A stretch of 64,000 nt of DNA from Shinella daejeonensis (lineage in GTDB: Bacteria; Pseudomonadota; Alphaproteobacteria; Rhizobiales; Rhizobiaceae): assembly GCF_024281235.1 (NCBI RefSeq), contig NZ_JAHWXY010000002.1, positions 62,001 to 126,000 of the forward strand, read 5' to 3'. The position numbers and the translations under genes are program-made. Below the pieces are notes generated by a model. The model searched no databases, had not been told where the DNA came from, and saw only the letters and a list, made by a program, of their open reading frames with translations. Below are positions 38,184 through 47,007 of this stretch, in pieces. The stretch's first letter is position 1. Each line of letters starts with the position of its first letter.

Positions 38184-38672
38184 ATGAGCGAGAAACCAAA
38201 ACGCGCGGGAGTCAATCTCGACCGGCTCGACCTCGCCATCCTCAAAGTGTTGCAGCGCGACAACAAGACGCCGCAGCGAACCATCGCCGAAATGGTGAAC
38301 CTGTCTGCGCCCGCCGTGCAGCGGCGCATCAAGCGCATGGAAGAGACCGGCGTGATCCAGGCCAATGTGGCGGTGATCGACCCGGTCATGATCGACCACT
38401 CGATCACGCTTTTCGTCGAGGTCGAGATGGAAAGCGAACGGGCGGAGATGTTCGACGCCGCCAAGCGTTCCTTCGCCGCCACGCCCGAGGTGCAGCAATG
38501 CTACTACGTCACCGGCGAGGCCGACTTCATCCTGGTTATCGTCGTGCGCGAAATGGCGGACTACGAAGCACTGACGCGCAAGCTCTTCTTCGCCAACAAC
38601 AACGTCAAGCGCTTCCGCACTTTCGTTTCGATGGAGAGGGTCAAGGTGGGAATGACGGTGCCGCTGGAGTGA
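38184..38672 (+). CDS. Lrp/AsnC-family transcriptional regulator
   Basis: 162-aa regulator. The N-terminal helix-turn-helix (about 12-60) contains LDLAILKVLQRDNKTPQRTIAEMVNLSAPAVQRR, and the C-terminal RAM domain (about 75-155) contains YYVTGEADFILVIVV, the amino-acid-sensing fold. It lies between the importer (divergent) and the diaminopropionate-lyase genes (same strand), the expected place for a pathway-specific activator. GAGGAG precedes the ATG. Confidence 0.95.
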   Translation: MSEKPKRAGVNLDRLDLAILKVLQRDNKTPQRTIAEMVNLSAPAVQRRIKRMEETGVIQANVAVIDPVMIDHSITLFVEVEMESERAEMFDAAKRSFAATPEVQQCYYVTGEADFILVIVVREMADYEALTRKLFFANNNVKRFRTFVSMERVKVGMTVPLE

Positions 38673-38691
38673 CCGCCCCGCGGCCGGCGAA

Positions 38692-38731
38692 GCAAAATTG
38701 ATAAAACAAGGCATCCAGCGCAGCAAAATTG
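38692..38731 (+). promoter_or_regulatory. Spaced direct repeat GCAAAATTG upstream of dpaL (candidate Lrp-type sites)
   Basis: GCAAAATTG occurs at 38692-38700 and 38723-38731, 31 bp apart, about three helical turns, in an AT-rich patch 85-125 bp before the dpaL start. Phased AT-rich sites are typical of Lrp/AsnC proteins, and such a gene lies just upstream. Confidence 0.4.
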
Positions 38732-38816
38732 CAGCACACCCCTCGAAATGCAGCGCCTTTATCGCCTCCGTTGAAATAGTGTTTCATTAAACCATCGCGC
38801 ATGCACGGAGGCCGCA

Positions 38817-40028
38817 ATGCCCGCCAAATCCTATCTGATGAACACCCTTCCGACTTATGGTGAGGCGCTCGACACAGGCGATGCCGAAATGCTCGGGCTT
38901 GCGATGGTCGACCGGGTGGCGCGGGTGCTGGCGCTGCGCGAGAACAACGCCGCAACGCCCCTTCACGCTCTTCCGGGCCTGGCGAAGGAACTGGGACTTG
39001 CCTCGCTGCATGTAAAGGATGAGGGCTTCCGGCTCGGCCTTGGCTCCTTCAAGGCGCTGGGCGGGGCCTATGCGCTGATGATACTGGTGCAGGAGGAAGC
39101 GTCCCGCCGCCTCGGCCGCGACGTCGCCATCGATGAACTGATGTCGGCCGAGATCCGCGCCATCGCCGCAACCATGACCTTCGCCTGCGCCACCGATGGC
39201 AACCATGGCAGATCCGTCGCGCAGGGCGCGCAGCTGATGGGCGCGCGCGCGGTGATCTTCGTCCATTCCGGCGTCAGCGAAACGCGGATCGACGCCATCG
39301 CCCGTTTCGGCGCCGAAATGGTGCGCGTCGATGGCAGCTATGATTTCTCGGTCGCGGAAGCGACGCGCGTCGCCACCGAAAAGGGCTGGACGATCCTGTC
39401 CGACACGTCCTGGCCCGGCTACGAATATATTCCCGGTCTGGTGGCGCAGGGCTACACGATCATGGTGCGCGAAATCCTCGACGCATTGCCGCAGACGCCG
39501 ACCCATGTCTTCCTTCAGGCTGGCGTCGGCGGCTTTGCAGCGGCGGTTGCAGGGCATATGGCGCTTGCGCTGGGCGACGAGCGCCCGCATGTCACGGTCG
39601 TCGATCCGGCGAACGCCGCCTGCCTGTTTGAGAGCGCGCGCCTCGGCCATCTGGTCAAGGTGGACGAAACCCGGCCGACCGTCATGGCGATGCTGGAATG
39701 TTACGAACCGTCGCTGGTCGCCTTCCGCATCCTTGAACGGGTCGCCGACGGTTTCATGACTGTCGAGGAAGAAGCTGCCCCAGAGGCGATGCGCCGGCTG
39801 GCGTCGCCCGTTGCCGACGATCCGGCGGTCGTCGCCGGCGAAAGCGGCTGTGCCGGTCTGGCCGGCGTTCTGGCCGTGCTGCGCGATCCTGACCTTGCCG
39901 CTAAGATCGGGCTGGACGCCGACGCGCGCGTGCTGGTCATCAACACCGAAGGGGCGACCGACCCCGCCCTTTATGAAAAACTCGTCGGCCGCAGCCCCGA
40001 AGCCGTCCTGAAGGGAGAGGCCGCATGA
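38817..40028 (+). CDS. dpaL: Diaminopropionate ammonia-lyase
   Basis: PLP enzyme (fold type II) that converts 2,3-diaminopropionate to pyruvate and two ammonia. The PLP lysine is Lys79 in GLGSFKALGGAY; TDGNHGRSVAQGAQ and the phosphate-binding loop QAGVGGFAAAVAGHM are present. Length of 403 aa matches the enterobacterial YgeX/DpaL proteins. The ATG at 38817 follows ACGGAGG. It overlaps the next gene by 4 nt, in a three-gene operon with two amidohydrolases. Confidence 0.94.
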   Translation: MPAKSYLMNTLPTYGEALDTGDAEMLGLAMVDRVARVLALRENNAATPLHALPGLAKELGLASLHVKDEGFRLGLGSFKALGGAYALMILVQEEASRRLGRDVAIDELMSAEIRAIAATMTFACATDGNHGRSVAQGAQLMGARAVIFVHSGVSETRIDAIARFGAEMVRVDGSYDFSVAEATRVATEKGWTILSDTSWPGYEYIPGLVAQGYTIMVREILDALPQTPTHVFLQAGVGGFAAAVAGHMALALGDERPHVTVVDPANAACLFESARLGHLVKVDETRPTVMAMLECYEPSLVAFRILERVADGFMTVEEEAAPEAMRRLASPVADDPAVVAGESGCAGLAGVLAVLRDPDLAAKIGLDADARVLVINTEGATDPALYEKLVGRSPEAVLKGEAA

Positions 40029-41245
40029 CCCTTGCCATCGACTCCGCGCGTCTTGTGGCGCGGCTGAAGGAGCTGGGCGCGACGGGGCGCGACGAGGCCG
40101 GCCGTCTGTGTCGCGTTGCGGCGACCGACGCCGACCGGCTCGGCCGCGATCTCCTGTGCAACTGGCTGAGCGAGGCCGGGTTGCGGATCGCCATCGACCG
40201 CATCGGCAACATCCACGGCGTCTGGGAGCCGGCGGGTGCCGCGGGCGATCCCGTCATCATCGGCTCGCATATCGACACCGTCATCGATGCCGGCGTCTAT
40301 GATGGCTGCTATGGCGTGCTCGCCGGCCTTGCGGTCATCGAGGCGATGCAGCTTGCGGGCGAAAAGCCGTCGCGGCCGTTGGCGGTCGTTGCCTATACCA
40401 ATGAGGAAGGCGTGCGCTATGCGCCCGACATGATGGGCAGTCTGGTGGCGGCTGGCGGCCTCGCCACCGACGCAGCGCTGGCGACAATCGGGACCGATGG
40501 CACGACGCTCGGGGCCGAGCTTGAACGCATAGGCTATGCCGGCCCGCACGAGCCGGGCTTTCTCAAACCGCATGTCTATGTCGAACTGCATGTCGAGCAG
40601 GGGCCGATCCTCGAAGCCGACGGGCAGGCGATCGGCGCGGTCGAAAATCTTCAGGGCATTTCATGGCAGAAGATCACGATCGGCGGCGCGGCAAACCATG
40701 CCGGCACCACCCCGATGGCGATGCGCCACGACGCCGGCGTCGCCGCGGGCCGGGTCATTGCCTTCCTCGACCAGCTTGCCCGCGAAACACCGGGCGCTGT
40801 CGCCACTGTCGGCACGATGCGCTTCGAGCCGAACGCGATCAACGTCATCCCCTCGACCGCCATCTTCACCGTCGATCTGCGCAACCCCGACGAGGAGCGG
40901 CTGCAAGGCCAGGAAGCCGCACTCGACGCCTTTCTTGAACGGCTGCGTGGCGAGGGCTTCGCGGTGACGGCTGAACCTATGGCTCGTTTCCAGCCGGTGA
41001 CTTTCGCGCCCGAAATCGTCGCCGCCATCGAGGCATCGGCAACGGAGCGGCAGCTTTCCTGCCGCCGCATGACCTCGGGCGCCGGTCATGATGCGCAGAT
41101 GATCGCACGCATCGCGCCGGCGGCGATGATCTTCGTGCCCTCGAAAGGCGGCATCAGCCACAATCCGGCGGAGTTCACCGCCGAAAGCGATCTGATCGCC
41201 GGGGCGAATGTGCTGCTTGATGTTGCAAGGAAGCTCAGCCGATGA
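40025..41245 (+). CDS. M20 Zn-dependent hydrolase (N-carbamoyl-L-amino-acid hydrolase/ureidoglycolate type)
   Basis: Dizinc amidohydrolase of the HyuC/AllC subfamily. Metal-binding motifs are GSHIDTVIDAGVYDGCYG (about 80-97), NEEG (about 127), HVEQGP (about 196) and SGAGHDAQM (about 353). The product is 406 aa. Enzymes of this subfamily remove N-carbamoyl groups from amino acids or open ureido compounds. Coupled by 4-nt overlaps to dpaL and the M20D gene, it probably frees a carbamoylated diaminopropionate or a related ureido amino acid. Confidence 0.93.
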   Translation: MTLAIDSARLVARLKELGATGRDEAGRLCRVAATDADRLGRDLLCNWLSEAGLRIAIDRIGNIHGVWEPAGAAGDPVIIGSHIDTVIDAGVYDGCYGVLAGLAVIEAMQLAGEKPSRPLAVVAYTNEEGVRYAPDMMGSLVAAGGLATDAALATIGTDGTTLGAELERIGYAGPHEPGFLKPHVYVELHVEQGPILEADGQAIGAVENLQGISWQKITIGGAANHAGTTPMAMRHDAGVAAGRVIAFLDQLARETPGAVATVGTMRFEPNAINVIPSTAIFTVDLRNPDEERLQGQEAALDAFLERLRGEGFAVTAEPMARFQPVTFAPEIVAAIEASATERQLSCRRMTSGAGHDAQMIARIAPAAMIFVPSKGGISHNPAEFTAESDLIAGANVLLDVARKLSR

Positions 41246-42399
41246 CCGCTCTCGAAAACCTTCAGGCCCGGATGATCGAATGGCGCCGCGATCTGCATCG
41301 CCATCCGGAATTCGGCTTTGAAGAAAGCCGCACCGCCGCTTTTGTTGCCGAAACCCTGCGCAGCTTCGGTATCGACGTGGTCGAAGGGGTCGGTGGCACC
41401 GGCGTCGTCGGTACGCTGAAGCGCGGCACCTCCAACCGGGCGATTGCGCTGCGTGCCGACATGGACGCGCTGCGCATCACCGAAGCGACCGGGGCCGAAT
41501 GGGCTTCGACCAGACCGGGCCTGATGCACGCCTGCGGCCATGACGGCCACACCGCAATGCTGCTTGGCGCAGCGAAGCTTCTTGCGGAGGAAGGCGGCTT
41601 CGACGGCACCGTGCGCTTCCTGTTCCAGCCTGCTGAGGAATGGGGCAAGGGCGCGCTCGCCATGCTGGATGACGGGCTGATGGAGCGGTTTCCCTTCGAT
41701 GAAGTCTACGGGCTTCACAATATGCCCGGCCTGCCGGTCGGGCATTTCGAGACGCGGCCCGGCCCGATCATGTCGGCTGAAGACATCTTCGAGATCACCA
41801 TCAACGGTCAGGGCGGCCACGCCTCACGGCCGGACTGGGGCCGCGAGGTCATGGTGCCGGCCTGCGCGCTGGTTCTGGAATTGCAGACCATCGTCGCCCG
41901 CCGCCTCGATCCTGCCGAGATCGCTGTGGTCTCGGTGACGGAATTCATCACCGATGGCACACGCAACGCCTTGCCGGGCCATGCACGGATATCGGGCGAC
42001 TGCCGCAGTTTCCGTCCCGAGGTCTCGGCCCGGATCGAGGAAGAAATGCGCCGGATCGCGCGGGGTATCGCCGAAGGGCACGGCGTCGAGGCTGACGTAA
42101 ACTACACGCGCGAGTTCGTGCCGACGATCAACGACGCCATGCTTGCCGAGGAAATGATCGCCGCGGCGAAGCCGGTATCCAGTACGGTCGCGCTGCGCGC
42201 CGAGCCGATGACGGCCTCGGAGGATTTCGCGCGCTTCCAGCTTCATGTTCCCGGCTGCTTCGCCTTCATCGGAAATGGCGAAGACTGCCCGCCCCTTCAC
42301 AATCCTGGCTACGACTTCAACGACGACGCCTTGATCCATGGCGTGCGGATCCATGTTGCGACCGTCAGACGCATGCTTGCACAGTCACGGGCCGCGTGA
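41242..42399 (+). CDS. M20D amidohydrolase (hippurate hydrolase/N-acyl-amino-acid amidohydrolase)
   Basis: 385-aa metallopeptidase. RADMDALRITE (about 71-81) and MHACGHDGHTAMLLGAA (about 95-111) give the metal ligands, with a catalytic Glu pair in FQPAEEWGKGA; a distal ligand is near FAFIGNGED. The family cuts N-acyl groups (hippurate, N-acetyl or indole-acyl amino acids). Last gene of the dpaL operon, so an N-acyl form of the lyase substrate is a reasonable target. Confidence 0.93.
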   Translation: MTALENLQARMIEWRRDLHRHPEFGFEESRTAAFVAETLRSFGIDVVEGVGGTGVVGTLKRGTSNRAIALRADMDALRITEATGAEWASTRPGLMHACGHDGHTAMLLGAAKLLAEEGGFDGTVRFLFQPAEEWGKGALAMLDDGLMERFPFDEVYGLHNMPGLPVGHFETRPGPIMSAEDIFEITINGQGGHASRPDWGREVMVPACALVLELQTIVARRLDPAEIAVVSVTEFITDGTRNALPGHARISGDCRSFRPEVSARIEEEMRRIARGIAEGHGVEADVNYTREFVPTINDAMLAEEMIAAAKPVSSTVALRAEPMTASEDFARFQLHVPGCFAFIGNGEDCPPLHNPGYDFNDDALIHGVRIHVATVRRMLAQSRAA

Positions 42400-42526
42400 T
42401 CGCTCCTCTGGACGGCGGCGGATGAGCGGACTACGCCGGCATAACAGTGTCTTTTAGTCCCGTGTCGCGCCGCCGGGCAGCTCCGGTCGCGTGCTTCAAG
42501 GAGTACGCAAGTCAGACCACCGTCCC

Positions 42527-42938
42527 GTCAGCCGCTTCCCCGTTCCCATTCTCGCCGACATGCCGGCCAACATCCGCGAGCGCATTGAGGCCGTGCAGGA
42601 AAAGTCTGGCTCCCCAACATGTTTCTGGTTCTGGCCCACAGGCCGGACGAGTTCCGCGCCTTCTTCGCCTATCACGACGCGCTAATGGACAAGCAAGGTA
42701 ATCTCAGCAAGGCCGAGCGCGAGATGATCGTCGTGGCGACCAGGTTGCGGTCAACTACCTCAAGGCCGACATCACCGACCGGCAGAAGGCGATGCTCGAC
42801 TTCGCCATGAAGGTGAGCCAGTCCGCGCATCTGGTCGGTGACGCGGATATCGCGGCGTTCTTCGGCCTCTCGAACCGGCTGGCGAACGTCACCAGCATGC
42901 GGCCGAACCCGGAGTTCTACGACATGGGCCGCGGCTGA
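42527..42938 (+). pseudogene. AhpD-like peroxidase-related enzyme, broken by frameshift and two deletions
   Basis: Pieces of a carboxymuconolactone-decarboxylase/AhpD-like protein are spread over the three forward frames: SRFPVPILADMPANIRERIE, then in a shifted frame MFLVLAHRPDEFRAFFAYHDAL and AEREMIVVAT, then NYLKADITDRQKAMLDFAMKV and AAFFGLSNRLANVTSMRPNPEFY up to a stop at 42938. Between VVAT and NYLKAD the segment expected to hold the redox CxxC is deleted, and a second stretch is lost before AAFFG. It cannot be functional. It lies just downstream of the M20D gene; 42400-42526 shows nothing else. Confidence 0.8.
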
Positions 42939-43034
42939 GCGCAATGCTGCTGGTCGCGTTCGGCATGCCGGGCGTGACGGTCGCATGTGCGACGATCGAC
43001 GGACGCGTGTGGAAAAGCGATCCGTCGCGCTACT

Positions 43035-43481
43035 TCATGGCAGCGCGCCGGTCAGGACATAGCGCAGGATCTGGACCACCTGTTCGGGCCGCTCCGCCAC
43101 GACAAGGGCGGCGGCGTCGATCTCCTTCAGCGCATGCTGATGCTCGGGTCCATGCAGAACGATCAGCGATTTTCCCAATGCCGATGCAACACCTGCGTCG
43201 AAGGCCGCATTCCATTGCCTATATTTGTCGCCGAAGCGGACGACCACGACATCAGCCTCGCCGATCCCCCGGCGGGTGCGGATCGCATTCAGCCTTGCCC
43301 CCTTGTGATCGTGCCAGAATTTATTCTCCTCCCGACCCAGGATCGCCGCGCCGCAATCGTCGCTGGCATCATGATCGGTCACCGGGCCGCTGAAGCTGAC
43401 ATCCAGCCCGCTTGCGCCTTCGATGATGCGATCGCGCCAATCGGTATGGATTTCTCCGGACAGGTATACCTTCAGCGTCAT
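43035..43481 (-). CDS. YtoQ family protein
   Basis: 148-aa protein of the YtoQ family, whose biochemical function is not established. It opens with LKVYLSGEIHTDWRDRI, a nucleoside 2-deoxyribosyltransferase-like start, then VSFSGPVTDHDASDDCG. ADVVVVRFGDKYRQWNAAFDAG in the centre recalls the NDT-type fold, and a purely structural analogy suggests nucleotide or sugar binding. Start ATG at 43481 with GAAGGAG upstream. Follows the ChaC gene by 16 nt in the same direction. Confidence 0.88.
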   Translation of the reverse strand: MTLKVYLSGEIHTDWRDRIIEGASGLDVSFSGPVTDHDASDDCGAAILGREENKFWHDHKGARLNAIRTRRGIGEADVVVVRFGDKYRQWNAAFDAGVASALGKSLIVLHGPEHQHALKEIDAAALVVAERPEQVVQILRYVLTGALP

Positions 43482-43497
43482 CAGTAGCTCCTTCTCG

Positions 43498-44211
43498 TCA
43501 AATTTTCGGCGCGCCCGCGCCGTGGGGCTCCGCCGCCCCGTCCTCGATTTCCCGTGCCACGAGCTGCTGGAGCAGCCAGATATAGTCGTCATGAATATCG
43601 TGTTCCGCCAGCCCCCGGACCGTGCGCAGCAGATATTCCGCGCCCGAGCCGGCAGCGCCCGCGGCGCGGGCGAGCCTTCGCGCCTGTTCCTCGATCGTCA
43701 GCGCGGCGACGGGGGTTCCCACCGGATCGGCGTAGAAGGTCAGCGCCTCCTCGCGGCCGCGTTCGGTGTCGACCTCGATCCAGCAGGCGTTGGCGGCCAG
43801 TTCATGGGCGACAAGCTCGCGGCGCAGGATGGCGCGCAGCGATTCCGCCTCGGTTCCCGCAGCGATTTCAAGCACCAGCCCCTCGCAACTCCCACCCGAG
43901 GCGAGCGCGAGCATCAGGCCCGGCCGTTCGGGCGTACCGCGAAAATGGTCGAGCGAAATCGAAAAGCTGCGATGCCATCCAACGGCGATGGCGCGGCGGC
44001 GCGACTGGACGGCGAAGCCGGGGTTCCAGATCAGCGATCCATAGGCGAAGACCGATATCGGTTGCGAACGTCCTTGTGTGAGTTTGTCCGCCAGCAGGTC
44101 GAGATCGGCGTCGTCGAGCATCCGCCAGCGCGGATCATGCAGCGGCCCCTCGGCCGAATTCACGCGGGCGACATGATCGTCGGTCAGCACGATTGGGCAG
44201 TGATTGGACAT
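43498..44211 (-). CDS. ChaC-type gamma-glutamylcyclotransferase
   Basis: Glutathione-specific cyclotransferase that releases 5-oxoproline and Cys-Gly in the cytosol. The fold signature VFAYGSLIWNPGF (about 54-66) and RAIAVGWHRSFSISLDHFRGTPERPGL follow the ChaC pattern; GLVLEIAAG and a Glu-rich centre fit the catalytic region. The product is 237 aa. ATG at 44211 has AGGAGA upstream. Its neighbours are YtoQ and, 1 kb away, a gamma-glutamyltransferase, so both cytosolic and periplasmic glutathione breakdown are encoded here. Confidence 0.92.
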   Translation of the reverse strand: MSNHCPIVLTDDHVARVNSAEGPLHDPRWRMLDDADLDLLADKLTQGRSQPISVFAYGSLIWNPGFAVQSRRRAIAVGWHRSFSISLDHFRGTPERPGLMLALASGGSCEGLVLEIAAGTEAESLRAILRRELVAHELAANACWIEVDTERGREEALTFYADPVGTPVAALTIEEQARRLARAAGAAGSGAEYLLRTVRGLAEHDIHDDYIWLLQQLVAREIEDGAAEPHGAGAPKI

Positions 44212-44380
44212 CAGATCTCCTGCAAGCAAGGAATATTCTCTTCTCATGGACGCGCGTGGCGCAGGCAGGCGGCGCGAACGCAGCCTCAACGTAAGTCATC
44301 ATCCATAATCCGCAAGCGGGACGCTCGCGGAGCAGGTTTTCCGCAGCGGTGATATCGCGACCCGGACTGAGCCTTTCACC

Positions 44381-44760
44381 TCAGCCACGCAGGCGTCCGG
44401 TCCATTCGACAACCGAAGCGGACAGTGCCTTTTGATGGTCGGCCGCCGTAAAGTCGGAAACCGATTTGCGCACTTTGAGGTCATGGTCGCCGTCTTCAAG
44501 CCAGAACATCTCGATGGCGTCGGAAAGCGAATGCCCCTCCACGTCGTCGCGCGTGCCAAATTCATCCCTTGTTCCTTGGCAGATCAGGGTCGGGCAGCGC
44601 AGGTCGGCGAGGTGCGCCGTGCGCAACTGTTCAGGTTTTCGGGCGGGTGGAAGGGATAGCCAAGACACAGCAGCCCCGCGATTCTGCCCGCTTCAAAGAG
44701 CTGATCGGCAGCCATGCTGGCCACGTGCCCGCCCATCGATTTTCCGCCAAGGTATACTGA
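44381..44760 (-). pseudogene. Alpha/beta hydrolase, N-terminus lost and frameshifted
   Basis: On the minus strand SVYLGGKSMGGHVASM (nucleophile elbow GKSMGG) and GLLCLGYPFHPP are in one frame, then KPEQLRTAHLADLRCPTLICQGTRDEFG and FWLEDGDHDLKVRKSVSDF (catalytic Asp and His regions) continue in another after a frameshift near 44630-44640. About the first 80 residues expected for a KFR-type alpha/beta hydrolase are missing upstream of 44760. The gene is dead. Confidence 0.8.
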
Positions 44761-44772
44761 TGGAGTTGTATC

Positions 44773-44967
44773 ATGCCTGTTGAGCAGAAATCCCGACATA
44801 CTGAAAACTGGCCGGAGGAATCTCGGGAAGCCGCGCAATTGGTCATCGACCAGTACGGCGATCCAGACGAGATAACCGACGAGCGGAGCGCCGCCGACCC
44901 GGACATTCGCCTCCTCTCCGACGAAGATCTCGAAAAGGCCAGGCGAGAAGGCGAGGAGCGCGGCTAG
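44773..44967 (+). CDS. Short hypothetical protein, possibly chimeric
   Basis: 64 codons with GGAG 8 nt before the ATG. The first half (NWPEESREAAQLVIDQYGDP) resembles the opening of a longer rhizobial protein of unknown function; the second half is a highly charged Asp/Glu/Arg helix unrelated to it. It starts next to the truncation point of the alpha/beta hydrolase, so it may be a junction product rather than an intact gene. Confidence 0.4.
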   Translation: MPVEQKSRHTENWPEESREAAQLVIDQYGDPDEITDERSAADPDIRLLSDEDLEKARREGEERG

Positions 44968-45228
44968 CTTAGGCGCGGCCGCCGGGAAAGCACCGCAAGC
45001 CGCCGTGCACGAAGCGTCGATTAGCGCCAGATGCGCGCAGCAGGATCAAATATCCGAGACATCTTTCGTCTGGGCGTCGACGCGATGACGAATGACGGCG
45101 CTGTTGTGAACGACATCCGCAACGCTACCGATTTCCCGCCATGGGGTTCCATGTCTTTACTTCCCTTCCGACTCCGCGAAAGATCGCAGGGCGGTCATCG
45201 CGCCGCCAGAAGAAACGGGACATTGGCA

Positions 45229-46968
45229 ATGCGGTTTGTGCATGCTGGATATCTTTGCAGCCTCGCGATGGCCGGATGCCTTGTCTTTGCGGCTTGCGCG
45301 CTGGCGCAGGAGAGATCGCAGCCGGAGGCGACGGTCGCTGTCGCCGAGCGGCAATCGGTCAAGGCGCAGAACTTCATGATCGCGACCGCCCACCCGCTGG
45401 CCACCCGGGCCGGACATGCGGTGCTGGCGGCCGGGGGAACGGCCGCCGACGCCGCGGTGGTGGTCCAGACGATGCTGGGCCTCGTCGAGCCGCAAAGTTC
45501 CGGCCTCGGCGGCGGCGCATTCCTGCTCTACTGGGATGCGGATGCAGGGCAACTCACGGCTTACGACGCGCGCGAGACCGCGCCGCTGGCGGCCGACGAA
45601 ACCTACTGGCTCGACGAAAATGGCGAGCCGCGCGCCTTTCGCGACGCCGTCATCGGCGGGCGCTCGGCCGGCGTCCCCGGCACGCCCCTGCTGCTGGAGA
45701 CGCTGCATCGCGACCATGGCGTCCTTCCCTGGCCGAGCCTGATACAGCCCGCCATCGAGACCGCCGAACGCGGTTTTGCCGTGACGCACCGTATGGCCGA
45801 GGCGGTGGCCGCCGCCGATGGGCTGGATAGTTTCGTCACCACGGCGGAATATTTCCTGCCCGGCGGCAAGCCGGTCACCGAAGGCTCAAACCTGAAGAAC
45901 CCGGCCTATGCGCAGACATTGCGGCTCTTCGCCGAGGAGGGCGCGACGCCCTTCTACACCGGCGAGATCGCCGAGCGGATCGTCACTGCACTGAGGACCA
46001 ACATCAATCCCGGCATTCTCTCGATGAAGGATTTCGCAGCCTACAAGGTTGTCAGGCGCGCGCCAGTATGCTCGGACTATCGAGACTATGAAATCTGCGG
46101 CATGGGGCCGCCAAGTTCCGGCGCGTTGACGATCGGCCAGATACTGGGCGTTCTGGAGCGGTTCGATATCGGCTCGATGGAGGACGGCCCCGCTTTCCGG
46201 CATCTGTTCGCGGAAGCCTCGCGGCTGGCGTTCGCCGATCGCGCGCTCTACATGGCCGACAGCGATTTCGTCGACGTGCCGCGCGGTCTGCTCGACCCCT
46301 CCTATCTTGCCGAAAGGGCGCGGCTGGTCGACCCCGAGACCTCGATGGGCGTGGCGGCGGCGGGCACGCCGCCCGGCCTCGACGGCGGGGATCTGGCCCC
46401 GGAGGGCGAGCGTCCGCGGAAGGGAACGTCGCATTTCGTGATTGTCGACAGGGCTGGCGACATGATCTCCGCGACAACCACGATCGAAAGCGGATTCGGA
46501 AACCGCATCATGACGGGAGGGGTCCTGCTCAACAACGAACTGACCGATTTCTCCTTCGTGCCGGAAGCGGACGGCGCGCCGGTCGCCAATCGCGTCGAAC
46601 CGGGAAAGCGGCCGCGATCGTCGATGTCGCCGACCATCGTCTTCAAGGACGGCAAACCGGTCCTGCTGACGGGAAGCCCCGGCGGCGCGGCGATCATCCA
46701 TTACACCGCCCTGTCGCTGATCTCGATCCTCGACTGGGAGATGGATCCGCAGCAGGCGATCGACCTTCCCCATGTCACGAACCTGAATGGCCGTACCAAT
46801 ATCGAGCAAGGCGAGGGAGCCGAGGAACTGGCGACGGCGCTCGAAGCGCTGGGGCACGAGGTCGTGATCGAGGATCTCAATTCCGGCCTTCACGTCATCG
46901 CGATCACCGATAACGGGCTCGTCGGCGCCGCCGACAAGCGGCGTGAAGGGCTCGTCATGGGCGATTGA
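45229..46968 (+). CDS. ggt: Gamma-glutamyltransferase (Ntn-hydrolase)
   Basis: Exported enzyme that cleaves the gamma-glutamyl bond of glutathione and conjugates. A signal peptide (about 1-28, ending ALAQE) precedes the large-subunit segment with TAADAAVVVQTMLGLVEPQSSGLGGGAF. Self-cleavage should occur before Thr400 in KGTSHFVIVD, giving the small subunit with GFGNRIMTGGVLLNNE and RSSMSPTIVF, GSPGGA (oxyanion). The ATG at 45229 gives 579 aa, as in E. coli; upstream in-frame starts (45031, 45151) add a basic leader without a better signal. Confidence 0.94.
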   Translation: MRFVHAGYLCSLAMAGCLVFAACALAQERSQPEATVAVAERQSVKAQNFMIATAHPLATRAGHAVLAAGGTAADAAVVVQTMLGLVEPQSSGLGGGAFLLYWDADAGQLTAYDARETAPLAADETYWLDENGEPRAFRDAVIGGRSAGVPGTPLLLETLHRDHGVLPWPSLIQPAIETAERGFAVTHRMAEAVAAADGLDSFVTTAEYFLPGGKPVTEGSNLKNPAYAQTLRLFAEEGATPFYTGEIAERIVTALRTNINPGILSMKDFAAYKVVRRAPVCSDYRDYEICGMGPPSSGALTIGQILGVLERFDIGSMEDGPAFRHLFAEASRLAFADRALYMADSDFVDVPRGLLDPSYLAERARLVDPETSMGVAAAGTPPGLDGGDLAPEGERPRKGTSHFVIVDRAGDMISATTTIESGFGNRIMTGGVLLNNELTDFSFVPEADGAPVANRVEPGKRPRSSMSPTIVFKDGKPVLLTGSPGGAAIIHYTALSLISILDWEMDPQQAIDLPHVTNLNGRTNIEQGEGAEELATALEALGHEVVIEDLNSGLHVIAITDNGLVGAADKRREGLVMGD

Positions 46969-47007
46969 ACGCATGATTGGATATTCCTTCATTCACCCGA
47001 TAGTGCC

